DNA of 64,000 nt from Algoriphagus pacificus. Lineage in GTDB: Bacteria > Bacteroidota > Bacteroidia > Cytophagales > Cyclobacteriaceae. The notes beneath the pieces were generated by a model, which saw only the letters and a program-made list of their open reading frames with translations, ran no database searches and was not told the DNA's origin. The position numbers and the translations under genes are program-made. Within the stretch, counting starts at the first letter, position 1, and every line of letters starts with the position of its first letter. Positions 36,199 to 44,988 of the stretch are shown here, piece after piece. The stretch lies in NCBI RefSeq assembly GCF_017254845.1, contig NZ_JAFKCU010000002.1, positions 1,229,956 through 1,293,955 on the forward strand. Reading direction: 5' to 3'.

Positions 36199-36220
36199 CT
36201 CCGTGCCCTCCGCGGTTAAA
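36199..36220. repeat. Dispersed repeat fragment (CCGCGGTTAAA type)
   Basis: The reverse complement (TTTAACCGCGGAGGGCACGG) resembles the AACCGCAAAGGACGCAAAGG sequence at about 63271 and the ACCGC segment at 61643. It looks like a degraded copy of a short dispersed repeat, 4 bases downstream of the acyl-CoA dehydrogenase stop. Confidence 0.4.
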
Positions 36221-36224
36221 AACC

Positions 36225-37421
36225 TCACACAAAAGCAGGAATCCCAGTAATCTCCTGACCCAAGATTAGCAAGTGAATATCATGTGTGCCTTCGTAAGTA
36301 ATCACCGATTCCAAGTTCATCATATGACGCATAATCGGATATTCTCCTGTAATGCCCATTCCACCATGGATTTGTCTTGCTTCACGGGCGATGTTAAGCG
36401 CCATTTCCACATTGTTGCGCTTGGCCATAGAGATATGGACAGTTTTAGCTTTTCCCTCATTCATCATCTTGCCGACTTTCCAGGCTAGTAGCTGGGCTTT
36501 AGTGATTTCGGTAAGCATTTCAGAGAGCTTCTTCTGTACGAGTTGAAAACCAGCTATTGGTTTACCGAATTGGATGCGCTCAGCAGCATACTTTCTCGCA
36601 GACTCGTAACAATCCATCGCAGCTCCGATCGCTCCCCAGGCTATTCCAAATCGTGCAGAATCCAAGCACATCAGTGGAGCACCCAAACCTGATTTGCCAG
36701 GAAGAAGATTTTCCTTTGGCACTTTCACATTATCAAAAACCAATTCTCCGGTGCAGGAAGCCCGAAGCGACCATTTACCATGAGTTTCCGGCGTGGTGAA
36801 TCCTTCCATTCCACGTTCCACGATCAACCCATGGATTCGGCCTTCCTCATTTTTGGCCCAAACTATCGCAATATCTGCCTGAGGTGAATTCGAAATCCAC
36901 ATTTTTGCTCCATTCAGCAAGTAATGGTCTCCCATATCTTTGAAATTGGTCACCATCCCACTCGGATTGGAACCATGATCGGGTTCAGTCAAGCCAAAAC
37001 ATCCTAGCATCTCTCCAGATGCAAGCTTGGGAAGGTACTTTTTGCGTTGCTCCTCTGATCCGAACTTATAAATGGGATACATCACCAATGAACCCTGAAC
37101 TGAGGCTGTAGATCTCATTCCAGAGTCACCACGCTCAATCTCCTGCATGATCAATCCATAGGCGATGTAATCCAAGCCGCCGCCGCCATACTCTTCCGGT
37201 ATCTGAGGACCAAAGGCTCCAACATCTCCGAATTTTTTAACTATTTCTGTTGGGAAATGAGCTCTTTGTGCCCAATCTTCTATATAAGGTGAAATTTCTT
37301 TTTTGACAAAATCACGCATCGAACTTCTGATCAAAAGATGCTCTTCTGTCAGTAAATCATCGACTTGAAGGAAATCAACTCCTTCAAAAAGGTCTTGCTT
37401 TTGGGATTTTTGGATTGCCAT
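36225..37421 (-). CDS. Acyl-CoA dehydrogenase, glutaryl-CoA dehydrogenase-like
   Basis: The 398-residue flavoenzyme shows the acyl-CoA dehydrogenase fold: helical N-domain (1-130), FAD-binding middle with Cys-Phe-Gly-Leu-Thr-Glu-Pro-Asp-His-Gly-Ser-Asn (about 148-159), and C-terminal helices with Arg-Ile-Gln-Phe-Gly-Lys-Pro-Ile and Gln-Ile-His-Gly-Gly-Met-Gly. The catalytic base is Glu377 in Tyr-Glu-Gly-Thr-His-Asp, the position used by glutaryl-CoA dehydrogenase, which it resembles most in sequence. It would oxidise and decarboxylate glutaryl-CoA to crotonyl-CoA. A tryptophan 2,3-dioxygenase gene is divergent from it, and tryptophan degradation can reach glutaryl-CoA; the link is inference. 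Confidence 0.85.
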   Translation of the reverse strand: MAIQKSQKQDLFEGVDFLQVDDLLTEEHLLIRSSMRDFVKKEISPYIEDWAQRAHFPTEIVKKFGDVGAFGPQIPEEYGGGGLDYIAYGLIMQEIERGDSGMRSTASVQGSLVMYPIYKFGSEEQRKKYLPKLASGEMLGCFGLTEPDHGSNPSGMVTNFKDMGDHYLLNGAKMWISNSPQADIAIVWAKNEEGRIHGLIVERGMEGFTTPETHGKWSLRASCTGELVFDNVKVPKENLLPGKSGLGAPLMCLDSARFGIAWGAIGAAMDCYESARKYAAERIQFGKPIAGFQLVQKKLSEMLTEITKAQLLAWKVGKMMNEGKAKTVHISMAKRNNVEMALNIAREARQIHGGMGITGEYPIMRHMMNLESVITYEGTHDIHLLILGQEITGIPAFV

Positions 37422-37544
37422 TGCTTTCCTGGTATTTTGGTTAATTAGTATGAATCAGTGATTTTTGTCCTGTCAAAAACTTCTGACTTTCTCGAAGTAA
37501 ATAGATTGCTCTCGAAAAGTCTATCTTTTTTAAATAAAATACAG

Positions 37545-38519
37545 ATGAACCAAGACCAATTTGACCCAAAAATCCTGGATAAGATTGAGCAGCTTCAAAG
37601 TAAGTTCAAAGCTTCGGGTCAAGATATGCTGTCCTACCTGGAAGGTTTGTTATATGCGGATTATTTAACCTATTGGGAATACATCAATCTAGACGTTTTA
37701 CTATCCCTTCAGCAACCAAAAACATCCTTTCCAGACGAAAAGATTTTTATCATCTATCATCAGATCACGGAGCTCTATTTCAAATTGATTATTTCTGAAA
37801 TAGAACAGATCTCGATCCAAGAACCGATTTCTGCTGATTTCTTTATTTCCAGATTGGAGCGCATCAATATGTATTTTGATCATCTGATCAGTTCTTTTGC
37901 GATGATGTGGAAAGGAATGGAAAGAGAGCAATTCCTGAAATTCAGAATGTCGCTTTTACCTTCCAGTGGGTTTCAATCTGCCCAGTATCGGGAAATAGAA
38001 TTAATGGCGGCTGATGCTTTTAATCTGGTTGCGCTTAAGAATAGACATGAGCATGATTACCATAGTCCTGCTGATGATCTTTTTGAGCATTTGTATTGGC
38101 AGCAGGGAGCGATTGAATTGGCAACAGGGGAAAAGACTCTAACGCTCAAAAACTTTGAAATTAAGTACGGGAAAAAGCTTAAAGAAATAATTGAGCAGTA
38201 TAGACGTAAAAATCTCTGGCAGAAATATATAGACTGTACCGATAAATCGGATGAGCTTATAGAAGCAATGAAGCAGTTCGATTTGAAAGCAAATGTTTTT
38301 TGGCCTTTGGCACATTACAAATCAGCTGTGAGATACCTGCAGAAAGATCCTGTAGATATCGCTGCAACAGGTGGAACTAACTGGCAAAAATACCTTCCTC
38401 CACGCTTTCAAAAAGTTATTTTTTATCCTGAACTATGGTCTGAGCAGGAAAAGGATGAGTGGGGAAAAGGATGGGTTGTCAAAGAAATTTTTGGAGATGA
38501 TACCCCAGGGAAATATTAA
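37545..38519 (+). CDS. Tryptophan 2,3-dioxygenase family protein
   Basis: The start at ATG 37545 gives 324 residues; an earlier ATG at 37458 adds 29 residues that do not look conserved. Motifs include Tyr-Leu-Leu/Trp-Glu-Tyr-Ile, His72-Gln-Ile-Thr-Glu-Leu-Tyr-Phe-Lys, the Ser-Ser-Gly-Phe-Gln-Ser-Ala-Gln-Tyr-Arg segment and the C-terminal Thr-Gly-Gly-Thr-Asn-Trp. These match the heme enzyme that opens the indole ring to N-formylkynurenine, the first step of the kynurenine pathway. The glutaryl-CoA-type dehydrogenase is divergent from it. It ends before a perfect 12-bp hairpin. Confidence 0.85.
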   Translation: MNQDQFDPKILDKIEQLQSKFKASGQDMLSYLEGLLYADYLTYWEYINLDVLLSLQQPKTSFPDEKIFIIYHQITELYFKLIISEIEQISIQEPISADFFISRLERINMYFDHLISSFAMMWKGMEREQFLKFRMSLLPSSGFQSAQYREIELMAADAFNLVALKNRHEHDYHSPADDLFEHLYWQQGAIELATGEKTLTLKNFEIKYGKKLKEIIEQYRRKNLWQKYIDCTDKSDELIEAMKQFDLKANVFWPLAHYKSAVRYLQKDPVDIAATGGTNWQKYLPPRFQKVIFYPELWSEQEKDEWGKGWVVKEIFGDDTPGKY

Positions 38520-38552
38520 GAAAGAAACCGTATCATAACGCTCCAATTCAAT

Positions 38553-38587
38553 ATAGGCAGGAAAGCAAATTTGATTTTCCTGCCTAT
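38553..38587. terminator. Hairpin between convergent TDO and dipeptidase genes
   Basis: A perfect 12-bp stem (ATAGGCAGGAAA at 38553-38564 with TTTCCTGCCTAT at 38576-38587) with an 11-base loop lies between stops at 38519 and 38625. T-runs are weak, so it may rely on the stem alone. Confidence 0.6.
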
Positions 38588-38624
38588 TAATGGGATGGAA
38601 TTACTCTTTAGAAATGACTTGTTT

Positions 38625-40226
38625 TTAAAGTGATTTTCTCGGGTAATGCTTTTTCACAAATGCAGCTGCATTATTAAAACAAAAATCTTCGACAGCGGCC
38701 CTGACATCCTCCAAAGAGGTTAAATGAGACAAGTATTTTTTATCACCGGATTTGCGTGCCTGTTCTATTTCAAAAATGAGATTTCCAGCAAATACCTCAA
38801 ACTCCAAAACTGTAGGATAGGGGCTTACAGGATCAATTAATCCTTCTAAATCGGTTCCAATAGTAATGCATTTCCAAATGTTTGGTTTTTCTTCCTCTGT
38901 CAGATTTTGGCTGGAATAAGCACTTCTGACGATTCCCTCTATGTTTTCCCATAAGAGTTGGATGCCGTTTCTTTTAGAATCTTTGTCCTTATCCGTAATT
39001 CCTAAGATGCGTTGGTCAAAAGAAAGTCCAAACAACCCTCCGGTCTTCACGATGATTTCAATGTCTTCATCACAAAGATTGATGTTCCAACAATTGAAAA
39101 GTCCCGAATCATCACAAAAATCATCCACCTCCTGAGGCATTCTTTCAATATGTTTTTCCAAGGTTGAAATCCCAGAATAACCGCAATGTGAGCCAATCAC
39201 AGGAATAACATCTCCCTTTTCGATACAAGGAATTACCACTTCCTCATAATACTCTTTTCTTGATCTTGCACTCATGTGCTTTACATCGATCAGAATTCTA
39301 TAGCCAAGATTTTCATCCTTCTCCAGCTTTTTATTCAGACCTAGAAATTCTCTAAGAATCCTACGACCATTATCATTAAAGCCCTGATTGAGGTTTTCTG
39401 TCTGATCCAACAAAGCTTTTCCTTTATCTGGAATGGAATGGGCATGTCCACAAAGTTTGTTGTTAAAGTGATGGGCGAAAGTGATAAAGAAAACCGGAGT
39501 TGGCCATTCCTTTTTGATATGCTGTACCCTTCGGGAAACTTCTGCAATTGTCGCACGATCGGTTCCCAATGAATGAGCACCTTCAATGGTCAAAACCATA
39601 GTGATTTCATTGTCATCCTCAATGGATTTTGCCAGGTCTTCCGGACTCAGAGGGATATGATAGCAGGCATCTAGGGCCACCATTTCCCTTGGGAATTCGC
39701 TTTTTCTGTTTCTTTCAGATTCAAAAATTCTTCTCGCCAAACCCGGAGTGAATACTTCATTTTTCCTGATTCGCTTTCTGGAATCCTTGGTTACAAATTC
39801 CATCTCCCGATTCAAAGACTCCCAATAATCATAGGCAGTAGACTGGAAATAATCCACTGCTTCATCTGGGATCCTCATATAAGCCGTCTGGATAAAATCC
39901 CTCAGTGGGAGCTTGTGCGAAGTAGCATATGCAATCAGAAATCGGGACCATTTATCTTCTCCTACAGTGGGTTTAAATCCTTTGACAAATGATTTTTCAA
40001 GTGGATATAGAGAATTGAAAGTTAGTCTTAGGTTACCGTTCCAGGCTTTTACAAGATCCGTTTGGCTATAGGATGCTCCCATTTTTCCTTTGAGGTATCC
40101 TTTTCGATTGGAGGCAATGACAGTCCAAGGGCTGAATTCATTTCTTCTCTCGAAGCGTTTGCGCTGTTCCTGCATCCAGAAATGTGCGCGCATATGATTA
40201 TGGCAGTGCAGATCAGAAAATCTCAT
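38625..40226 (-). CDS. Membrane dipeptidase-like metallohydrolase (peptidase M19 family)
   Basis: The 533-residue protein opens with Asp5-Leu-His7-Cys-His9-Asn-His11, a metal-binding start of the amidohydrolase/M19 type. Later metal or active-site segments are Thr-Ile-Glu-Gly-Ala-His-Ser-Leu-Gly, Phe-Ala-His-His-Phe-Asn-Asn with Cys-Gly-His-Ala-His, Ile-Gly-Ser-His-Cys-Gly-Tyr-Ser-Gly, and Gly-Thr-Asp-Leu-Glu-Gly. It is longer than classic renal dipeptidases (about 330-410 residues) and has no signal peptide, so it is probably cytosolic. M19 enzymes cleave dipeptides; this divergent member's substrate is unknown. It follows a DUF900 alpha/beta hydrolase by 9 bases, in one operon. Confidence 0.75.
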   Translation of the reverse strand: MRFSDLHCHNHMRAHFWMQEQRKRFERRNEFSPWTVIASNRKGYLKGKMGASYSQTDLVKAWNGNLRLTFNSLYPLEKSFVKGFKPTVGEDKWSRFLIAYATSHKLPLRDFIQTAYMRIPDEAVDYFQSTAYDYWESLNREMEFVTKDSRKRIRKNEVFTPGLARRIFESERNRKSEFPREMVALDACYHIPLSPEDLAKSIEDDNEITMVLTIEGAHSLGTDRATIAEVSRRVQHIKKEWPTPVFFITFAHHFNNKLCGHAHSIPDKGKALLDQTENLNQGFNDNGRRILREFLGLNKKLEKDENLGYRILIDVKHMSARSRKEYYEEVVIPCIEKGDVIPVIGSHCGYSGISTLEKHIERMPQEVDDFCDDSGLFNCWNINLCDEDIEIIVKTGGLFGLSFDQRILGITDKDKDSKRNGIQLLWENIEGIVRSAYSSQNLTEEEKPNIWKCITIGTDLEGLIDPVSPYPTVLEFEVFAGNLIFEIEQARKSGDKKYLSHLTSLEDVRAAVEDFCFNNAAAFVKKHYPRKSL

Positions 40227-40235
40227 TTTTCTAGT

Positions 40236-41276
40236 TTAAAAATTGAAAACTGATTTACCTCCCCAAAAAACAGCCGTAATATCTTTTACAACAGATTCGG
40301 AATTGGTGTAGTACCAATGATGAATGACTTCATGTAATAGTCCATCATCGTCATTGATATCTGTGACATCACATTGATAAATATCATCTGGCAAACTCAA
40401 GGTGTTTTTGGCACCCCATCTTCCCAGCCTGTTAAAAGCATTTTTAGTAACTTCAGAAACTCCTAAAGCCTGATCTTTATTATGGAAATAAACATGCACT
40501 CGTTCTCCTAAATCGATCAATCGATACATGGGTTTTGGTCTTTCTAGGGCATCGTAATCAATATCCGAACCTACCAAGACGATTTCTCCAAAGAGGCAAT
40601 GCAACTCCATTCCTATATCCGCTAGCCCGGCAATCATGTTTTCAAGAACCCTATTTCCCATGCTATGGCATAGCAAATGGATTTTTTGTTCGCAAAGTGG
40701 CTTTCGGTCTTTAACCAGTTTTTCTCTGAAATACTCCCTCAAACTTGCCATGGATCTTGCTAAAGCAAATCCGGATTGAGAGGCATCGTAGGCATCCGAG
40801 CGGTATTTGAGCATCTGCTTTTTGGCCGGCCAGGTAAATAAGACTATATGGCAAATAGGAGAGTCCTCTGGTTCCACATACTTTTTATGAAGTTCTGCCA
40901 ATGTTTGCATGGCAGTTTCCAGATCGGATTTAAACCCATGGACAAATACCAAAATATCCTCCCTTTTCTTGGCTTGGACTCCTGCCTTATACAAAGCTTC
41001 GAATATTTGACCAGAGGGGAATTTGGATTTGCTAATTGGCGCCCCATCGGTGTATTTAATCAAGGTGGGTTCATCTACCTCAGGAATAATATGGATTTTA
41101 AAATCTTTGAGCTTTTTCGCCTTTTTAGGATCAAAAGTCACTGTTCCATAGCGTAGGTTATGTCTTGCTTCTTCATCTCCATCCATTCGCATATACTCTT
41201 TTTCATTGACTGAAATGTAGCTTTTACTCTTTCTGGAGGTTACTTCTCTGTTTGTGATGATATAATGGCTAACCAT
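40236..41276 (-). CDS. Alpha/beta hydrolase, DUF900 type
   Basis: The 346-residue protein has an alpha/beta hydrolase core: the oxyanion region Phe-Val-His-Gly-Phe-Lys-Ser (about 111-117), then Thr-Trp-Pro-Ala, and the nucleophile elbow Cys-His-Ser205-Met-Gly-Asn. The Ser-Met-Gly-Asn context and large N-terminal segment match the DUF900 family. There is no signal peptide. Its operon partner is the M19-like hydrolase, 9 bases downstream on the same strand. Pairing of these two hydrolases suggests joint breakdown of one ester- or amide-linked compound; the compound is not known. Confidence 0.75.
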   Translation of the reverse strand: MVSHYIITNREVTSRKSKSYISVNEKEYMRMDGDEEARHNLRYGTVTFDPKKAKKLKDFKIHIIPEVDEPTLIKYTDGAPISKSKFPSGQIFEALYKAGVQAKKREDILVFVHGFKSDLETAMQTLAELHKKYVEPEDSPICHIVLFTWPAKKQMLKYRSDAYDASQSGFALARSMASLREYFREKLVKDRKPLCEQKIHLLCHSMGNRVLENMIAGLADIGMELHCLFGEIVLVGSDIDYDALERPKPMYRLIDLGERVHVYFHNKDQALGVSEVTKNAFNRLGRWGAKNTLSLPDDIYQCDVTDINDDDGLLHEVIHHWYYTNSESVVKDITAVFWGGKSVFNF

Positions 41277-41526
41277 TCTGATAAGATTTGAAAAATTGAA
41301 AATGAAAAACTTTACTTCCTGAATATTATCAGGTAATTAAAAAACCAAAGAGGCTTTTTTGACCTTAATTTCTAAATTATTTAACTGAATATCAAGGTTA
41401 AAACCATTTGAAGGGGTAGAGAATCTCAAATGATTTTCAATATATTGTGGGTTAAGAGTGGCGGCAAACAATCCGAAAAGCATCCTCTCTTTCAATTTTA
41501 ACTAGTATCACCCAAAAATTAACCCT

Positions 41527-42237
41527 ATGAATTTTCATTATTGCGCTGATTATGATGCCATGAGTCAAAAAGGCGCTGACCTGGTCCATTTTGAAATCGC
41601 TAAAAAACCAAATCTACTATTCTGTGTAGCGAGTGGAGGTTCCCCAGCTGGGCTTTACAGCTTAATGCATCAAAAGCATAGGAAGCATCCTGAATACTTC
41701 AATAAAGTAAGGATGATCAAACTTGATGAATGGGTAGGTTTACCTGCTGGGTCTGAGTTTTCCTCAGAGTTTGATGTGCAAAAGAAACTCTTACAGAAAA
41801 TAGAGATTCCTTCAAGTCGCTATATTTCATTTGACGATCAGGCAAAGGATCCGGGACAAGAATGCGCCAGAGTTCAAGCAGAGTTGGATAAAGCAGGTCC
41901 TATTGATATTTGTATTCTGGGAATAGGTCAAAATGGACATATAGCTTTAAATGAGCCGGCTAAAGAAATGAAAATTGATTGCCATGTGGCTGATTTGACA
42001 GAAACGACTTTGGGAAGTGGGATGATAGAAAAAGTTGGAATCCCTTTAAAGCAGGGGATGACTTTGGGTTTGGGAGGAATCCTCAGTTCAAAAATGATCC
42101 TGCTATTTATCACTGGAAAAGGGAAAAAGGCGGCTTTTGAAAAATTGAAGAACCGGCAGATTAGCACGGAAATCCCGGCCTCATTACTTTGGTTGCACTC
42201 CAATGTGCAAGTGATAGTTGATGAATCTTCCTTATAA
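41527..42237 (+). CDS. Aminosugar-6-phosphate isomerase/deaminase, AgaI-like
   Basis: This 236-residue protein belongs to the NagB/RpiA fold. It has Ser-Gly-Gly-Ser-Pro-Ala-Gly-Leu-Tyr (phosphate binding, about 38-46), Lys-Leu-Asp-Glu-Trp-Val-Gly and Gly-Ile-Gly-Gln-Asn-Gly-His-Ile-Ala-Leu-Asn-Glu-Pro (active site, about 138-150). NagB proper reads Glu-Asn-Gly-His-Ile-Ala-Phe-Asn-Asp; the changes here suggest galactosamine-6-phosphate isomerase rather than glucosamine deaminase. It is monocistronic, ends at a clear terminator, and is distinct from the nagB at 55642. Confidence 0.75.
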   Translation: MNFHYCADYDAMSQKGADLVHFEIAKKPNLLFCVASGGSPAGLYSLMHQKHRKHPEYFNKVRMIKLDEWVGLPAGSEFSSEFDVQKKLLQKIEIPSSRYISFDDQAKDPGQECARVQAELDKAGPIDICILGIGQNGHIALNEPAKEMKIDCHVADLTETTLGSGMIEKVGIPLKQGMTLGLGGILSSKMILLFITGKGKKAAFEKLKNRQISTEIPASLLWLHSNVQVIVDESSL

Positions 42238-42240
42238 AAA

Positions 42241-42270
42241 AAAGGCTTACGGGAAATCGTAAGCCTTTTT
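42241..42270. terminator. Terminator after the AgaI-like gene
   Basis: AAAGGCTTACG (42241-42251) pairs with CGTAAGCCTTT (42258-42268) around a 6-base loop and is followed by T-rich sequence. A-rich sequence on the left makes it usable for the converging nitroreductase gene as well. Confidence 0.85.
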
Positions 42271-42283
42271 ATTTTAATCTACT

Positions 42284-42916
42284 TTAAATCTCTGTCACAA
42301 ATTCCTCTATTGGATTTCTGACTTTCTTCATTGGCAGAAGCCAATCACCTTCCTCATCTCTGTATCCAATTGGAAGCATTAAGACAGATTTCAACCCCTT
42401 TGAACGAAGGTCAAGAAGTTCGTCAAGTTGCTCGCTATTAAACCCTTCCATAGGAGTAGCATCAATTTTCAACTCTGCCGCTTGAGCGATGGAAAGACCA
42501 AAAGCAATATAGGCTTGCTTTGCAGTATGAGTGAAATTCTGTTCAGGACTTTGCTTCAAATAAATTGCCTTCAACCGATTAGTGTAATCCACAAAACGAT
42601 CACTTGGAAGTCCTCTTTCTTTGGAAGTCAAATTAAAAATAGAGTCAATTCTTTCCTCCGTATACTTATCCCAAGCTGCAAAAACCAAAACATGGGATGC
42701 ATCAGCAACAATCTGTTGGCCATTAGATAAACCGACCATTTTGTTTTTCAATTCCTGATTTGAAATCACAAATATTCTGAACTGCTGCATGCCTGAGGAA
42801 GTAGGAGCAAGTCTTGCTGCTTCTACAATTTTATCTACATTCTCTTGACTGACCTTTTTGTTTGGGTCATATTTTTTGGTGGCATATCTCCACTCCAAAT
42901 CATTTAATAGTGCCAT
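42284..42916 (-). CDS. Nitroreductase family oxidoreductase
   Basis: The 210-residue protein matches FMN-dependent nitroreductases of the NfsB type: Trp-Arg-Tyr-Ala-Thr-Lys-Lys-Tyr-Asp near residues 8-16, Ala-Pro-Thr-Ser-Ser-Gly-Met-Gln (about 37-44) that binds FMN, and the C-terminal Pro-Ile-Gly-Tyr-Arg-Asp-Glu segment. It would use NAD(P)H to reduce quinones or nitro compounds in the cytosol. It appears monocistronic. Confidence 0.88.
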   Translation of the reverse strand: MALLNDLEWRYATKKYDPNKKVSQENVDKIVEAARLAPTSSGMQQFRIFVISNQELKNKMVGLSNGQQIVADASHVLVFAAWDKYTEERIDSIFNLTSKERGLPSDRFVDYTNRLKAIYLKQSPEQNFTHTAKQAYIAFGLSIAQAAELKIDATPMEGFNSEQLDELLDLRSKGLKSVLMLPIGYRDEEGDWLLPMKKVRNPIEEFVTEI

Positions 42917-43299
42917 TGTATTTAGATTTTAATGTTTTTTGATTGCTTGTTTCATTCAGATACCACAAGATATATTTAAAGGGAATAGTTCAATGTATGT
43001 GTATTAAATGTATAGACAGTAGAAAATACTGAAAGTATTTTATTTTAAAATTTCACCTTTCTTACACTCTTTTCTTTTGTGATTGAGTCAATTTTAAACT
43101 CAAAAAATGGGTATTATTTCATTTTCATAAGAATTCATATGGATTAAATAAATTTTTAGCAGGGATGTTTTGTACTTTGCTAATAGGAATTTCAGTATTC
43201 CAACCACCACCTGTACCTATTGTAATGATTCCCCAGCACCAACTCAATCCAGATCAGGATCATTCTTGTCTGGCTGATTCATATTTCCCTTGGAAGCCG
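42917..43299. other. AT-rich spacer with putative promoter
   Basis: No convincing gene or RNA lies here, although the downstream ORF is open back to 43165. A TACTTTG motif (43173-43179), similar to the Bacteroidota -7 element, sits 121 bases before the ATG I prefer for the next gene. If it is used, the ATG at 43165 would lie before the transcript. Confidence 0.35.
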
Positions 43300-44049
43300 A
43301 TGCTCATTAGCATCTGTTTATTAATCTGCTGTTTACATGTAAAAGGACAAACTGCCGAAGAGCCTAATTCGGTTCGTCATTTTAGTGGTTCTCTGCAGGT
43401 CACTCAAAATGGTATTTCTCTGATTCCTTCCTTCAGTTTGGGAAAGCCGGCAACCTTACTGAATTTTTCAATAGGTGGTGAAAAAGTAGCTTTTGAACCC
43501 CAATTAAGGTTTGGCTTGGATGGTAAACCTTGGTCCTTTGTATTCTGGTGGAGATATAAAGGAATTAAAACCGATCACTTCAGTTTAAATGTGGGTGTTC
43601 ACCCAGCCATTTCCTTTCGAAGGATGGTGACTTTGATGAATGGGCATGAAATAGAGGATGTAGTAGCAAAACGTTTTTTGACAGGAGAACTAGCACCCAC
43701 TTGGTTGATTAATAAGAATTCCAGTCTAGGAATTTATTATTTACATGCTTTTGGTTTTGATCAGGGAATCAGTAAAAATACAGATTTTTTGGCCTTGAAT
43801 GGAGTGATCAATAACATCAATCTATTTAGCAAGGTTTATTTGAACATGAACCCACAACTCTATTTGCTTCGGATGGATGAGGATCATGGATATTACGTCA
43901 CTTCAAATTTCAATCTGAGATACGGGACATTTCCAATTTCTATTGGCTCAATTGTCAACAAAGCCATTGATACAGAGATAGCTGGGAAGGAATTTATCTG
44001 GAATATCAGTTTGATTTATTCCTTTAACCAGCAATTTGAAAGAAAGTAA
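43300..44049 (+). CDS. Outer-membrane protein of unknown function
   Basis: I choose ATG 43300 because it begins a good signal peptide (hydrophobic Leu/Ile/Cys stretch, cleavage near Val-Lys-Gly-Gln at residues 15-18); the ORF also has an ATG at 43165 giving 294 residues. The mature part alternates hydrophobic and polar residues in the way of a beta-barrel (for example Leu-Asn-Phe-Ser-Ile-Gly-Gly) and carries no known enzymatic motif. I do not recognise the family. It converges with the TauE gene. Confidence 0.62.
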   Translation: MLISICLLICCLHVKGQTAEEPNSVRHFSGSLQVTQNGISLIPSFSLGKPATLLNFSIGGEKVAFEPQLRFGLDGKPWSFVFWWRYKGIKTDHFSLNVGVHPAISFRRMVTLMNGHEIEDVVAKRFLTGELAPTWLINKNSSLGIYYLHAFGFDQGISKNTDFLALNGVINNINLFSKVYLNMNPQLYLLRMDEDHGYYVTSNFNLRYGTFPISIGSIVNKAIDTEIAGKEFIWNISLIYSFNQQFERK

Positions 44050-44062
44050 GATGGATTTTAGT

Positions 44063-44818
44063 TTAGATTTTGATGTTAAAACCATGCAACAAAACCAATC
44101 TTAAACCTACGTAAATCACTAATAGGGCAGTCAACCCTCCTAAAAATCGAAGGTTAAACTTCTTACTGGAAAGGTAGGAACCAATGGAACCTCCTAACAC
44201 TACAGCAAGAATTAGTTTCCAAATGAGTTCTGTGTCAAACTCAAAAGTGCCAGCCACGGTCAAACCGATCAGTCCAGCTATAGAATTAACTAGGATAAAG
44301 ACGGAAGCTAGAGAAGCCACTGTTCTAGGATCTTTCCAATTCAACAGATTAAGAACGGGTGAAAGGAAAATCCCACCTCCAATACCTGAAACTCCAGCTA
44401 AAAGCCCAACACTTCCACCCAAAGCCAGCTTTTTTGAAACGCTGAATTCCTGGGATTTCAATTTTACTTTGATATATCGAATCAGCATAAAAACTCCAGA
44501 AAGTATCAATGCTGTGCCGAGAATTAAAAAGAAGGAAGTCTGTGAAAGTTTCAGTTGAGCGCCTAAATAGGCCAAAGGAATGCTGCTGATTAGAAATGGC
44601 CAGAAGAGTTTGAAATCAAATACTTTGTTTCTTACAAAAATCAAGGTACCGATTGTAACCACGCAGATGTTTAGAATTAAAGCAGTCGATCTAATTTGAA
44701 AGAAATCAGTGATAAATAGACTGAGAATAGCCAAATAACTAGATCCACCACCAAAGCCAACGGAACTGTAAAATAAAGCGATGATAAAAAAGATGAAGGG
44801 TAGGTAGTCTATACTCAT
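44063..44818 (-). CDS. TauE/SafE family sulfite/organosulfonate exporter
   Basis: The 251-residue polytopic inner-membrane protein has about eight hydrophobic segments, and two Gly-rich repeats at Gly-Phe-Gly-Gly-Gly-Ser (about 21-26) and Gly-Val-Ser-Gly-Ile-Gly-Gly-Gly (about 140-147), the family signature. Members export sulfite, sulfoacetate or related anions. The sulfite oxidase genes lie 15 kb away, so a functional link is not supported here. It follows the ior-type operon on the same strand. Confidence 0.82.
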   Translation of the reverse strand: MSIDYLPFIFFIIALFYSSVGFGGGSSYLAILSLFITDFFQIRSTALILNICVVTIGTLIFVRNKVFDFKLFWPFLISSIPLAYLGAQLKLSQTSFFLILGTALILSGVFMLIRYIKVKLKSQEFSVSKKLALGGSVGLLAGVSGIGGGIFLSPVLNLLNWKDPRTVASLASVFILVNSIAGLIGLTVAGTFEFDTELIWKLILAVVLGGSIGSYLSSKKFNLRFLGGLTALLVIYVGLRLVLLHGFNIKI

Positions 44819-44928
44819 AAGATCGATTTCAATTTCAGAGATTGAAATACTGGTTTGGTTTACCTAAGTAAAGAAGAAAACTGCTTTGAACGGCAGATTT
44901 TGATAGGTTTTTGTTTTTATAAAAAGGC

Positions 44929-44968
44929 AAAAAATAAGCTCAAGAAAATCAATTGATTCTCCTGAGCT
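44929..44968 (-). terminator. Terminator of the molybdenum hydroxylase operon
   Basis: On the minus strand a long stem (AGCTCAGGAGAAT with ATTTTCTTGAGCT, one mismatch and a G-T) is followed by TATTTTTT. It lies 20 bases after the stop of the large subunit gene. Confidence 0.75.
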
Positions 44969-44988
44969 CAGCGTTAATTTAAATCTAT

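Noticed and set aside
43165-43299. Longer start for the outer-membrane protein at 43165
   Set aside because: A promoter-like TACTTTG lies after this ATG and a good signal peptide begins at 43300; kept as an alternative only.
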